Under the pieces are notes generated by a model, which was given only the letters and a program-made list of their open reading frames with translations, searched no databases and was not told the origin of the DNA. A stretch of DNA of 64,000 bases from assembly GCA_958510875.1 (NCBI GenBank), contig OY294067.1:236324361-236388360 (forward strand), given 5' to 3'. Origin of the DNA: Endomychus coccineus. Lineage: Eukaryota; Arthropoda; Insecta; Coleoptera; Endomychidae. Below are positions 56,001-62,683 of the stretch, piece after piece. A program made the translations under genes and the position numbers. Position 1 is the first letter of the stretch. Each line of letters begins with the position of its first letter.

Positions 56001-57861
56001 GCGATAGCGCCTGCTGTCAGGTTTCAAACACCAGACATCTTCCTAACACAGAGGGCGGCCTGGGAGAACAAGGACTTTGGGCCGCTTCCGCTAGGGGGGC
56101 TCGTGTGGTTCACGGACGGTCTAAGATATTCGTGTAGACCCAGAAGGGAGATTTCACTAGGTTAACCGTTTTCCAGGCTGAGGTCTGTGCAATACGGACA
56201 TGGGCCCTGGAAAACCTTAGATTAAATTACCGAGGTAGGCGGATTTACATCTGCACTGACAACCGAGCGGTCCTGTGCGCACTTCGCGCCCACAGAGTGA
56301 CTTCTAGGTTTGTCTTGGAGTGCAGGGAAACTCTGGCTGAATTAGCCAGAAGGAACAAACTTCAGCTAGTGTGGGTACCCGGCCACTCTGGCGTGAAGGG
56401 AAACGAAGTGGCCGATGAACTAGCCAAACAGGGCTCCTTGAGTGCCCCTGGCCCCGATTCAACGATCGGAATTTCATCGAACACCAAGCACCACGTCCTC
56501 AAAGAGCTACTGGATACAGTGGCTCTCGGTCTGGCGTGGTGCTCCCGGTATGAGGCAAGCGAAGCTCCACATTAGAGAATTCTCGCTTAAACTCTCTAAG
56601 ACCCTACTCTTTATGAGCAGGAGAGGCCTAAAACTGGTGACAGGACACTGTCATCTGAATAAACATCTACATACAATGGGCATTGTTGAAGACCCAACTT
56701 GTAGTAGATATGGAGAGGCGGACGAAACTGCCTCTCACATCCTAGCAGAATGTCCAGCACTGGCTTCTCTTAGGCTACAACGACTCGGCAGCACCCATAT
56801 GCCGTTTGAATCCATAGGAGATATAAGTCCATGCAAAATCTTAGCCTTCGGCACTGCCTTAGGCCTGCTGGACTGATTCTTGTATTAAGGGACGCACCCT
56901 GTATGATAGCGAGCTTACAGGGAGTACAAGGAAGTATGAACAAAACCGTTAATTGCTACCCTACTAGTTATCAGAGTGAGAAATAATCAAAGAATTTGAC
57001 AATACTAGAGATGACATTGGTGAAAAAATAACACTACATTGGTCCTCGCCATGTTATAAATTAGTATAACAAAATTTCAGTTTTCGGCACCATAACTGGC
57101 CTACAGGAATAGTTATATGGAACAAATAATTATATGGATTTAACTTTAACTTCCAAATGTTTTGAGTCTACGGAAGCCAACAACTAAACTATGATTAAAG
57201 CACTTGCCTTTCTCAAAACATTTATACATCAGGTACAACAATCCTATACTAAATCGTGTAAAAACATCAAATAACTTTGTAACAAAATGTCCATGAACTC
57301 TTACAACTTCGAGAGCAACCAAGCATTGGCACAAATAAATATTTTTTGATAATATCTCTTGTAGGTCTTCATTTCCTTCTACAGAAAAACCCTAAAAAAA
57401 TAAAATTATTCTGTTATTTATCCTATGGAAATGAAATACTTATATCATATTTATTGGTCTTACGGACGATTCACTTGACAAACAATATTCAAAATTACAT
57501 GTTTCCAAGATAATTTCAAATTGCGAGTTCTACTTATCATAATCATAATCGTTCTTACCCCATCCGATGTCATAAAATGAACACCTTTGCCTTCAGTTTC
57601 AAATAGTACTTTCTCCTTGAAATCTTCTATATTATCTGGACAACACACATTGCCATCTTCTTCAATACCATAAAATGCTTGAAAAGTAGTTGGATAGATG
57701 CAATTGGATTTATTTAAATTAAAGTCATTTTTCTCTTTCAACGTAAATCCAAAACCTTTGAACAGCCACTTTTTTCGCCACAAAATGTATTCTGTGAAAC
57801 CTCCAGGGCCTGCACATACATCAGCAAAATAATAGGGACCAGCTCGTTGCTTATGATTCAC
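34892..57861 (-). CDS. CMTR1: cap-specific mRNA 2'-O-methyltransferase 1, 5' end outside window
   Basis: The enzyme methylates the ribose of the first transcribed nucleotide of capped mRNA (cap1) in the nucleus, using S-adenosylmethionine. Exons on the minus strand: 57861-57559, 57391-57208, 54276-54048, 52870-52689, 49122-48991, 48930-48705, 38883-38666, then probably 35394-35227 and 35007-34892. All nine join in phase without stops, giving about 585 residues, close to the length expected for the same part of vertebrate CMTR1. They cover most of the RrmJ/FtsJ methyltransferase domain and the guanylyltransferase-like domain. The G-patch and first catalytic lysine lie upstream of the window. 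Introns range from 60 bases to 9.8 kb and are filled with TEs. It looks like a functional gene. Confidence 0.9.
35227..35394 (-). CDS. probable penultimate exon of the CMTR1 transcript
   Basis: The acceptor AACAAACAG precedes an open stretch with [38 protein letters not shown] and NNYKNSKF. The donor is TTCG/GTATAC. Its phase fits both the CMTR1 exon at 38666 and the final exon at 35007. I do not see the WW-like residues found at this place in vertebrate CMTR1, so it could belong to another gene. Confidence 0.5.
35400..36540. other. no exon or repeat recognised (intronic)
   Basis: AT-rich sequence within the intron 38665-35395. I saw nothing I can support. Confidence 0.4.
36545..37010 (-). 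pseudogene. Penelope-like GIY-YIG fragment, second family
   Basis: An antisense, decayed copy of 50379-50935. It has [33 protein letters not shown] and the 3' tail GCCGAAAGGTTCTCAGTACT. A deletion removes much of the nuclease. It lies in a CMTR1 intron. Confidence 0.78.
37067..37480. mobile_element. fold-back MITE
   Basis: The ends TAGTG.GATAGAATTAGC and the complement enclose arms that pair over about 140 bases (for example TAGATAATTATGATACAAAT with its complement near 37400, and GTCGCAAATGGTCC). It has no coding capacity. Confidence 0.8.
38098..38545 (-). pseudogene. Penelope-like element, N-terminal part
   Basis: The minus strand reads [36 protein letters not shown] and [19 protein letters not shown], the region before the Penelope polymerase. 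Upstream (38470-38540) lies the same terminal sequence as at 36560 and 49310 (GTCCTCAGTACTTTAA). The element is truncated after LIIGRG. It sits immediately downstream of the CMTR1 exon ending at 38666. Confidence 0.78.
38666..38883 (-). CDS. CMTR1: CMTR1 exon: end of guanylyltransferase-like domain
   Basis: Follows ATTTCAG and reads [15 protein letters not shown], then [17 protein letters not shown] and SILFLNTN. It ends AATG at a GTGAGT donor. 218 bases, phase 1 on both sides. Confidence 0.9.
39131..39363. repeat. long palindrome with Penelope-type terminal sequence
   Basis: The two arms (from CTTCCGGATG.ATTCCGCG inward) pair almost completely around a centre near 39250. Each arm contains CTGAAGATGCCACCTGT...GGCGAAACGTC, which looks like a Penelope terminal repeat with a hammerhead-type core. 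Confidence 0.82.
39738..40040. repeat. three diverged tandem repeats of about 124 bp
   Basis: ATGAAA.G.ACA.TTCATA...CTTTCTAT.ACTTTA recurs at about 39742, 39865 and 39989 inside the CMTR1 intron. Confidence 0.7.
40129..40206 (+). mobile_element. solo terminal fragment of a mariner-like element
   Basis: CAGGATGTTCCATCTCAGAC after TA duplicates the first 78 bases of the element that starts at 40373. It is a truncated relative just upstream. Confidence 0.8.
40373..42367 (+). mobile_element. Tc1/mariner-superfamily element, about 2 kb
   Basis: Starts CAGGATGTTCCATCTCAGAC and ends with the complement ...GAACACCCTG, flanked by TA (40371-40372, 42368-42369). The inverted arms are about 400 bases, reaching GAAGATTGTTTAAGTTTGTA near 42005. 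The transposase inside is interrupted by stops. It is inserted in the 9.8-kb CMTR1 intron, opposite to the gene. Confidence 0.92.
40873..41935 (+). pseudogene. Tc1/mariner (IS630-like) transposase
   Basis: Starts [16 protein letters not shown], has a helix-turn-helix half ([19 protein letters not shown]) and catalytic boxes [15 protein letters not shown] and [13 protein letters not shown]. The second and third aspartates are 36 residues apart, as in the element at 407. A TGA at 41509-41511, a frameshift near 41763 and another near 41850 break it; the last part (SQWRTI, stop, TF) is out of frame with GGQFEHLI. All three acidic residues remain. Confidence 0.88.
42453..42578. repeat. 42-bp palindromic unit, three tandem copies
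   Basis: TTTCCAATATGAAATTCAAG then CAGCTTCTTGAATTTCGTATTG repeats three times, each unit self-complementary. The 14-residue repeats read through it are a by-product. Confidence 0.95.
42840..43625 (+). pseudogene. Ty3/gypsy-type integrase remnant
   Basis: Reads [20 protein letters not shown], a stop, then [20 protein letters not shown]. This is the HHCC zinc-binding head of retroelement integrases with its H..H..C..C spacing. Further on are [13 protein letters not shown] and ELVFGK, and at the end [12 protein letters not shown]. The catalytic core is mostly lost and stops are frequent. No LTRs were found. Confidence 0.72.
43754..44060 (-). mobile_element. inverted 3' end of a related non-LTR element
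   Basis: The left edge is (TAGA)n at 43754-43771, the complement of the (ATCT)n tail of the full-length element. The minus-strand reading [20 protein letters not shown] then FMRYLVESC resembles the C-terminal end of the reverse transcriptase at 47880-48000. So a 3' fragment in opposite orientation abuts the 5' end of the full-length copy. Confidence 0.72.
44077..45141 (+). CDS. non-LTR ORF1, PHD-like zinc finger protein
   Basis: 354 codons from an ATG at 44077 ([12 protein letters not shown]). Residues 14-60 form a PHD-like finger: [21 protein letters not shown], then CC. A charged, probably coiled-coil stretch follows ([19 protein letters not shown]), then a Gln/Asn/Ser-rich linker. The C-terminal module ([20 protein letters not shown]) is RRM-like, found in ORF1 of this type. 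ORF1 proteins bind element RNA. The ORF continues 29 codons upstream of the chosen start but enters the inverted neighbour there. Confidence 0.85.
   Translation: MAGDIDASKSDLTKICKYCKKNVVNSVVKCITCEAVYHNSCALRIAGLMALGEKNHVKCCSRYVEVKIANAEFTEGEIIHKLLEAKDDILKGKDEIISELKAKEILLYTNLELLQEKTDYLNKKQKEAKNGNNEDQHQQKSDKQKTTYASQTASNLESKQPVPQKQKPVLQASESSDLGSVRNYSSSSSNKHNPQIDNNKTRLIAQQEVNNAVLQAQMMNNMQEIQQMGDQTQISDRNNEWHVTKRRTRRFVVGRNEDITQIQAVPKFAQFHVTRLTPGTKPEQLKAFLEPNFPGVRCEEHSSKYPEYYASMKVIIKQDDVKAAWKREVWPNGAVISRFLPKKRMPPATEDPQS
45063..48014 (+). CDS. non-LTR ORF2, endonuclease and reverse transcriptase
   Basis: An uninterrupted reading of about 980 codons. An APE-type endonuclease comes first: [32 protein letters not shown], then [10 protein letters not shown] and ADHAGQ. 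The reverse transcriptase follows: [68 protein letters not shown] and the catalytic [11 protein letters not shown]1/L2-like thumb region ends [14 protein letters not shown]2 overlaps ORF1 by up to 79 bases in the -1 frame, and the first in-frame ATG is more than 120 codons in, inside the endonuclease. It may therefore be reached by frameshifting or reinitiation. Confidence 0.95.
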   Translation: MAKWSGYLEVFTQKEDATSNGGSSVIRPLQSTDDVNRVFISSEDTHTQIGRKKPRFCDSKPVVNKSLKIGHINVQCISNKIEQLNLYLETNHFDFLCISEHWLNTDRLKLLNLNNYVLKSYFCRENMKHGGVAIFAHDNIECFPRSLDHFCVEQHAEFCALEIRKIKTVLIISYRSSLSREFELFFDKVEELLTSITGRHKHIIFAGDFNINIKDKNANSEYWLNLCESFDLKPKIDLPTRSTARSSSCIDNIFTDLENSICETGIFDPCIADHAGQFITISTYPGDCIENTVNRCITKKGLKSLEVALESVDWKIAYDENNNINKIAEFINMTYSSLVNQVFPLKRINTGHKRPVTFFNDKLIQMRENLQVLNNVRVATGRPEHHNAFKVYKKQYQSDIQNAKRISYDNFINESNNQSKDAWKLINYERNSNKKNSASSSISPDEYNIFFTNVAEQIVKSLPSCNINAQTYLFTLPKPSTSIFLSPVTEVEVKQAIIKLKNSACLDIYNLNSRMIKETIHLVSGPLTTLFNRCLCEGLFPDIFKTSKVIPIFKKGDPNIPDNYRPISIIPIFGKISEMLIKDRLISFLNAHSVLNKNQFGFRSNKSTTQAVMAIVDSIIENIEKGLVSALTLCDLSKAFDSVNHELLLGKLDYYGIRGTALELMKTYLCGRKQAVYTSGNSSTCRSISHGVPQGSILGPTLFVIYINDIFHFLLPSLSFCYADDVSTVEADSNINDLMDLCSRIDKNAETWFTSNYLKLNRDKTQKIIISSNRQVTTKQYVDLLGFRIDDMLNWEAHIASLCKKLSTQLFLLRQLKLCLSQSMVLQIYFSLFNSHLTYGILLWGQSSHAIKAFRMQKKAIRIIANVSYREHCRPLFQELKILPLPCIFILYNVLEIHKNNTKYLTNADFHNYPTRRGAQLRPQFYRLDLSARNSLNLHLYNKIPADITGLSYNRYKVRVKHSLLRHCFYSIEEYLNCETLIF
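48149..48171 (+). repeat. (ATCT)n tail of the non-LTR element
   Basis: AATAAATCTATCTATCTATC at the 3' boundary. Short tandem tails rather than poly(A) are typical of CR1/L2-like elements. Confidence 0.9.
48705..48930 (-). CDS. CMTR1: CMTR1 exon: guanylyltransferase-like domain
   Basis: Reads [32 protein letters not shown], then [20 protein letters not shown] and EFQQR, matching the segment ending HFNQR in vertebrate CMTR1. The acceptor is TTATAG and the donor AAAG/GTAGTC. The following intron is 9.8 kb and contains a full-length retrotransposon. Confidence 0.93.
48991..49122 (-). CDS. CMTR1: CMTR1 exon: start of guanylyltransferase-like domain
   Basis: Follows TTTTCAG and reads [20 protein letters not shown] then [17 protein letters not shown]. 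The domain resembles RNA guanylyltransferases but is thought to be catalytically inactive in CMTR1. The donor is GCAG/GTAGGT. Only 60 bases separate it from the next exon. Confidence 0.9.
49260..49560 (-). mobile_element. Penelope-like terminal fragment (second family)
   Basis: Contains the terminal run AAGTACTGAGGACCTTCCGG and the coding tail antisense (AACAATGGGTTACCCTCAGC). It is inverted relative to 50360-50940, so the two may be the two ends of one element with inverted terminal repeats and a decayed centre. Confidence 0.68.
50379..50935 (+). pseudogene. Penelope-like GIY-YIG endonuclease (second family)
   Basis: 150 open codons: [19 protein letters not shown] is the GIY-YIG signature (GIY...YVG), followed by [27 protein letters not shown] and a typical C-terminus ([12 protein letters not shown]). 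After the stop (50829-50831) comes CTGATGATGGCTACTTGGTA then GCCGAA, resembling a hammerhead core. The reverse transcriptase part is not present upstream. Copies of this tail also lie at 36.6 and 49.4 kb. Confidence 0.85.
50940..52344. other. no exon or repeat recognised (intronic)
   Basis: AT-rich intron sequence of CMTR1. CACTGTGGATACACTAGAAA near 51810 recalls the Penelope-family flank at 49275. Otherwise I see nothing. Confidence 0.4.
52345..52465. repeat. two tandem copies of about 61 bp
   Basis: TAATGTGGTTCATTATAACT...GCCAATAGAAAC and TAATGTGGTCCATTATAACA...GCCAATAGAAAC follow each other. Confidence 0.8.
52689..52870 (-). CDS. CMTR1: CMTR1 exon: linker to guanylyltransferase-like domain
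   Basis: Follows TTATTTCAG and reads [17 protein letters not shown], then [20 protein letters not shown], matching the helical linker of CMTR1. It ends NMR at a GTAGTA donor. 182 bases, in phase. Confidence 0.92.
53299..53956. mobile_element. widespread insect repeat, ACTAGCGACCCGCCCC type
   Basis: Begins ACTAGCGACCCGCCCCGGCT and ends AAGCGACTTTGTTTTATACT ATGTAGT. The internal AACCGCATCAAAATCAGTTG and the two ends match, from memory, a repeat seen in many unrelated insects. The outermost bases ACTA/TAGT form a minimal inverted pair. The GC-rich head contrasts with its surroundings. It lies within a CMTR1 intron. Confidence 0.65.
54048..54276 (-). CDS. CMTR1: CMTR1 exon: end of methyltransferase domain
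   Basis: Reads [18 protein letters not shown], the conserved SRPANSERY-type segment, then a helix ([17 protein letters not shown]) and [20 protein letters not shown]. The acceptor is GTTGCAG and the donor AAAAG/GTAATC. It is 229 bases and in phase with its neighbours. Confidence 0.95.
54670..55610. mobile_element. large fold-back element
   Basis: Arms of about 330 bases pair: AATGGGATGGATTTGAAG, CGCTTCATTTTTGGA, GGCGATCGCACC, ATTTTGAATTTTC and AAAATGCATTTT all have complements at 55280-55600. The word GAGGGGTCAGCGATTACGAA resembles the core of the element at 16211. No coding capacity. Confidence 0.85.
55850..56880 (+). pseudogene. non-LTR retroelement fragment: RNase H plus CCHC tail
   Basis: The reading starts around [18 protein letters not shown]. 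It gives an RNase H domain: LVWFTDG with the first Asp, then VFQAEV-like and [15 protein letters not shown] in shifted frames, then [21 protein letters not shown] second part in another frame ends with a zinc-knuckle-like [20 protein letters not shown] and GTALGLLD before the stop. Such RNase H plus CCHC ends occur in R1/LOA/I-group retrotransposons. It is more GC-rich than the surrounding intron. Frameshifts at about 56110 and 56545. Confidence 0.78.
57208..57391 (-). CDS. CMTR1: CMTR1 exon: catalytic lysine region, GC donor
   Basis: The exon follows TTTTTTTAG and reads [17 protein letters not shown], then [20 protein letters not shown] (the second catalytic lysine in VTKLFD), then [15 protein letters not shown]. 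It ends GAGAAAG followed by GCAAGT, so the downstream intron uses a GC-AG pair. The next exon completes the codon (GTG, then IKP...). Confidence 0.94.
57559..57861 (-). CDS. CMTR1: CMTR1 exon: SAM-binding part of methyltransferase domain
   Basis: After an AAG acceptor the exon reads [11 protein letters not shown], then [14 protein letters not shown], the S-adenosylmethionine loop, then WRKKW and [11 protein letters not shown]. It ends [10 protein letters not shown] at a GTAAGA donor. The aspartate of MTSDG is the expected catalytic Asp of the K-D-K-E set. It is 101 codons, starting at phase 0. The start at 57861 was chosen because a TGA lies in frame further up. Confidence 0.95.
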
Positions 57862-58319
57862 CTTAAACATTTTATGAAATTTTGAAATGTTTCAATATCT
57901 GCCCTCAAATTTGGATTGATTTTTCCAATATAAAAATATATACAATGTTATAAATAACATTTTTGTGATTTCGAAAGAGAAGTTACTATAAATAAAGTTC
58001 CATTCACGAGGGAAGTAGTAGTCGGGTATGGTGAGTGTTAGAATAACGTAATCGGTTTTAGACGAAGATAAAGCGTAACAGCGACCGTCTCTAGTGGGAG
58101 ATTGCTGTCTTGAACTTTACGTTGTTTCTTTAATTGTGAACGAACGCATTGGTGCACTTCGTTAGTTTACTTTTTTTTTAATGCTATTAATCCTTTTATC
58201 TTTTCTGATCGAAAAAAATACGAAACGAAACACTTATTACTTTTACTTTTTAATAATATTACACAAAACTAAAAATAACTTCGAAATAATAATAGAACTA
58301 GGAATTGAAATGAATGTTC

Positions 58320-58960
58320 CAAATTAAATCAAATGCTCAAAACGACCTCCTCCGTTGGCAAGACAATACCCAAACGAAGATGAAAACCCCAACGCACATT
58401 TTTAAATGTCGCGTCGCTAATCGCACCCAAAGAATTTTCAATATTTATACGTCCTAGATTCCTGAAATCTGTAAAATTATGATTTTATAACTCCCAAATC
58501 AGGGAATCTTGCATTATCCGATTTAGAATATGAATGTTTAATAAACTCCTCGCCTGCAGTACATTATGTGCAGGGCAAACATCCTCTTGAAACCATACCT
58601 GATTCGAATTAATATTAGCTATGGCTTCCAATGCGGGAATAACACCCGTTTGCAGCAACTCGTAATACTTCTGGCCGTTTGAAGTTTAATCAATAAAATA
58701 CGCAATGACGTTTTTCCCTACATATTATACCCAAACATTTATTTTTGGGGATACTGAGTCCAACAGCACACAACAGATGGTTTGTGCCGATCGTGTAACG
58801 TCGCTAAATAAAATAATAGTAATGGTAATATCATCTTTGTTTTTCTTTTCATTATGGTTGGACAAAAATCCGTCCTATGTATAGTTCGAGACAGAGTTCG
58901 CCCGTGAGGCACGGGAGAGGTAACATTGCGCATCAGGATACATTGTAGTGGTTGTATTGA
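58320..58960 (-). pseudogene. Tc1/mariner-like transposase remnant
   Basis: The minus strand reads YYELLQTGVIPALEAIANIN, then QVWFQEDVCPAHN, the second catalytic Asp box with Gly changed to Val, and a C-terminal ISDATFKNVRWGFHLRLG. The third catalytic box is missing. Frames are broken. Confidence 0.62.
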
Positions 58961-58963
58961 AAC

Positions 58964-59001
58964 CATAGATAACTCTACTACCGGTAGTAGAGTTATCTAT
59001 G
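58964..59001. repeat. perfect 38-bp palindrome
   Basis: The half-site CATAGATAACTCTACTACC is followed directly by its exact complement. TTGAAAC-like words flank it on both sides. Confidence 0.95.
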
Positions 59002-59055
59002 ATTGAAACACGATTTCAACAAACAGAGTTATTAAAGGAATCTTTACCGCTCGAC

Positions 59056-60109
59056 CAGTGGTGGCTCGTGAGTGCAAGAACTGGTGAAGCAATCCCAGCG
59101 AAAGAAACTTGTTTTATTATGTATTTTTTGGGTTTTTCCTTGTTTTATTTGCGAGGTTTTTCACCAGTGAAAATTATTTTAAAATAAACAGTTATCAACA
59201 TTATACAATAATTTTTGAGTGGCAACGAAAAACTACATAAAAAATTAATTTTTCGCCACAACGGACATACAGAGTTACAGTCAATGAGATCAATATTGAT
59301 TGTTACACCTACTAACCGTTTGTCAAGATGTGAAGTGGAATTATTATTATTATTATCAATGGGAGTTACACAAGTATCCAAAAGTTCTTTAAAATTCCCG
59401 GGTTTTCCCAAGTAAAGTGTTGCACGAATAGGTAACTGCATAAAAATCTAGTTATGCTGTACTTTTCCATTAAATTTTTGTAAAATTTAACTTTAACCGC
59501 TCAAATCCTAAGGCACATCGTAAAATCTCCGCAGAAGATTCATGTTTATGAAAGATCTACTTACATCGCCAAATTCATAAAAACCACTTGTATTCCATAC
59601 TCCCGATTTTGTACCAATAATTCTACACATCAAAACAACCGGCAGAGTGAGACAATAATAGATAAAATAGACAAATACCGCACGGTCTCATCCATCCTCG
59701 TCTTTCTCATTCTTCCCACTCCCCCTCGCATTGGATCATTCCTTAAACGCTGGTTATCCTTGAATAGTACAGCTGTTGTGATAGTATATACGCGCCGTTA
59801 CCATGGCAACCGGTCGACCACGTGCATCAAACACTATTGTCTGGAAACTGAATCACTCTCTGCCGTTCACCGTTCTAACGGAAAGACTATTTCGCCTAGT
59901 TATTTAGCTGACACTATTGGAATGTTGCCATATAAAATGGTTGTACAATGTGAAAATATATAATAATCTAAATTTTACTACAAAACAAAGTTTAAAGTTC
60001 CTACTATTTTTGCGGGATAATATGAGACGAGATAAATGTAATCTCAGTAATTGATCAAAACTAAAGATTAATCAGTGCTTCACTTGCTGCACCTAGCGAG
60101 CCGCAACTG
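59056..60109. mobile_element. second hAT-type element
   Basis: Ends CAGTGGTGGCTCGTGAGTGC and, inverted, CAGTTGCGGCTCGCTAGGTG, with GTGAAGCA shared further in. It is flanked by CGCTCGAC (59048-59055) and CGCTAGAC (60110-60117), an 8-bp duplication with one mismatch. The ends resemble those of the hAT at 9183. A 98-codon minus-strand ORF inside (59441-59145, MQLPIRATLYLGKPGNFKEL) is unrecognised and may be element-derived. Confidence 0.78.
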
Positions 60110-60117
60110 CGCTAGAC

Positions 60118-61520
60118 AGATATTAAGATATTATGATCTCGACCCACATTCCTCTACTAGACGTTCTCTAATGTCTCGAACTCTACATTTTCTTAAGGTA
60201 AAATGTCATTAGTTTGCTAATAAGAACGGTTGTCATTACAAAATCAAAATCAAAGGCTCACATCAAGATTTTCCGCAATTTTACGGCTTGATTGACAGGG
60301 ATGTTCCTAAGCAGATAAACAAATTAATGTATCCTATCAGCATTTACCGGTTGAGCAGTTTTATGACTGGATGGGTTGACGCATCCTTAAGATTGAAAAG
60401 TATTCATAATACTCCGCACCACGGCTTCAGTTGGCGGTGAACGACCTTCAAATGCGGTAATAAATTATTGACAATTTGAAAACAAGAATTTCCCCGTTAA
60501 ACCATTGCACTATTTCAATTATTTCCGCCAATTCTTAAGGCATTTATAGTTTAGTTATTAAAAATAAAAGTGAATAAGTTTCCTTACCAAAGCTCAGACA
60601 GCCAATACAAGTTTGAGCGTATTGCAGGTAATGTGTCGCTATTAATAATAGCCAATGTCGTTGTAGGTGTTCACCGTCTTTCCTCTTCCTCGCTCGAGAA
60701 GATAGGATACACATGCGGCTGTATTCTAACATTAGCACAATTTGGTATCTAATGCCTTGTAAATTCCAATCTGTTTCAATGCACATTTATTGGATATTTA
60801 CTGTTTCATTTCCATGTGATTATCAAGTATATTATAAGTAGTGGCGATGTGGTGGAAGTATGGAAGGGATTGATTTGTCTATGCAATATAGCGCGAAGTT
60901 TAAAATATAATGTAAATTAATCTCCAAAGTTCCAAACAAGGTTTCCTAAAATGAATTGTTCACTTCATAAGTATATTTTGAGCTTATGTCAAAAATGTTT
61001 CAAATTTTGAAGGTTTGACACGTAATCCAGGCGCGCACACGGGATGTTCAAATCGTTCTGCAAGGGGGTTAATACGATATTTTATTCGACCAAGGAAAAT
61101 ATACACTTAAAACAGTCATCACAAAATCAAGAAGTCTCTAGACTTCTTGCATACCATATTGAAAAATCTATAATCAATCGATCACTTGAATCACTTTTAA
61201 GTACAATTTTTGCTTTTCGACACTTCTGCAGGTCAAATGTATGATTGTAGGAACAGGAAATATAATGGAAATGATTCAGAAACAACTAAAGAAAGACATT
61301 AAATTACACTCTGTCACATTGAAATTTTATTCAAATGGTCTAAATAAAGTATATCGCAACTCTGTTTTATACTAACACCTGCTGTCAGGTTGACTTTCGA
61401 AATATTCCCATTATAATAAAAATAACCTTGTTTTATACTGACATCTGCTGTCACATGAGCTATCTAAAGTTGCAACCAGAGCTTACATCTCTCTGGAGTA
61501 AACACACATGAAATAGACAG
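60118..61520. other. no gene recognised
   Basis: A minus-strand ORF at 60786-60544 has no recognisable domain and no splice context. CAAGAAGTCTCTAGACTTCTTG at about 61127 is a hairpin. The phrase TTTTATACTGACATCTGCTG near 61431 matches, inverted, one at about 11165. Confidence 0.4.
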
Positions 61521-61523
61521 GGG

Positions 61524-61846
61524 CGTCATATACAGTATCGGAAAGTATTTATCTTGGGTATGGTGGTTTCATGAGAGCGTAAAGAATATGTTGAGAGAGC
61601 ATTGCAATTTCTCCTCAACTCGCTCGAGGAAGGGATAGGATATCGACGTCACAACACAGAGATAGGAGTCAGGGCGGTCAGCTCGCATTGCCACGTGGTC
61701 AGTTAACGCGTCGGGTGGGGTAAGAGGAGTGGCACAAAGTAGTGCGTCTCTCTTGTTTATGTGATATCATATCTTTGCGTTCCTTGTTACTCGTGTAGAT
61801 TTCTGTCTATACCCCAGAAGAATTGTTTCCGATACTGTATATGACG
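61524..61846. mobile_element. MITE with GTCATATACAGTATCGGAAA ends
   Basis: The terminal inverted repeats GCGTCATATACAGTATCGGA and its complement, with matching CTTGGG.TAT/ATACCCCAGAAG inside, bound about 320 bases of GC-richer non-coding DNA. The superfamily is not determined. Confidence 0.75.
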
Positions 61847-62249
61847 TCACTTGACTCTTGAAATGAGAATTATGGAGGTTAAATATATGCGCGTGACATA
61901 TGTTTACAAGCAGAAGAATACTGTAATATGACGTAATAAAAGTGGTATAAAAAAGGAGTTATCGTTTCATATAATCAAAATGATAAATTACCATAAAGTT
62001 ACGACTTTATACCATCGATTTTTTCTAATACTGTTGTCATTATGGATCAATAAAATACTATAACTCCACTTGACAAAAATATTACTCAAAATGGGCTACC
62101 TTGCCCAAAAACAATACAGTTCCTATAGGGATCTGAAATGATGGTTAGGTACCTGCTTTACCATTCCAGTATGGCGGACGAGTTGTCACATTATTTGTTT
62201 ACGTACATATAAAGCAATGCGTATATCTTGATTTTGTTTCTAATTTAAG

Positions 62250-62381
62250 AGGTGATCCTCACAAAATAGAAGGCCAAATTGATAAAAATAATGGTTCTAT
62301 TTTAAGCATGAAATGTTCATGCAAGGCAGGACAAGGGGGACAGTGTAAACATGTCATGGCAACATTATTATATTGCTACAA
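62250..62381 (+). CDS. SWIM zinc-finger exon
   Basis: Between an acceptor TTTAAG and a donor AA/GTAAGA the reading gives DPHKIEGQIDKNNGSILSM then KCSCKAGQGGQCKHVMATLL. The CxC...CxH arrangement is the SWIM zinc finger, found in nucleic-acid-binding and transposon-related proteins. A YqaJ-like nuclease segment follows 300 bases downstream, a pairing I recall from uncharacterised insect proteins. The upstream exon is not identified. Confidence 0.72.
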
Positions 62382-62683
62382 GTAAGAGGTTATGTTAACA
62401 TAAAAACATCAATATATGATTATTAATATTGTGATTATTATAAAGAAAATAAGTTACCGATTGACTGATAACATCAAAGAAGTAATAAGGAACGTTTTCA
62501 GCTTACAGTCAACCAGCAATCTGCACAGTTGGCTTGACAAATTAAATGTAGGTATGTGAAATGAACGACTGTTTTAAAAGAATAATCCAAAGTTTAGAAG
62601 GAGATTATATTTCCATATGTGAGGAAAGTAGTTTAATTATGATTTCTGGAAAAGTCATAGGAAATATCGTATAACAGGTTCCA

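Noticed and set aside
60544..60786. 80-codon minus-strand ORF upstream of CMTR1 exons, considered as a CMTR1 5' exon
   Set aside because: It has no G-patch or catalytic-lysine segment and no convincing splice sites.
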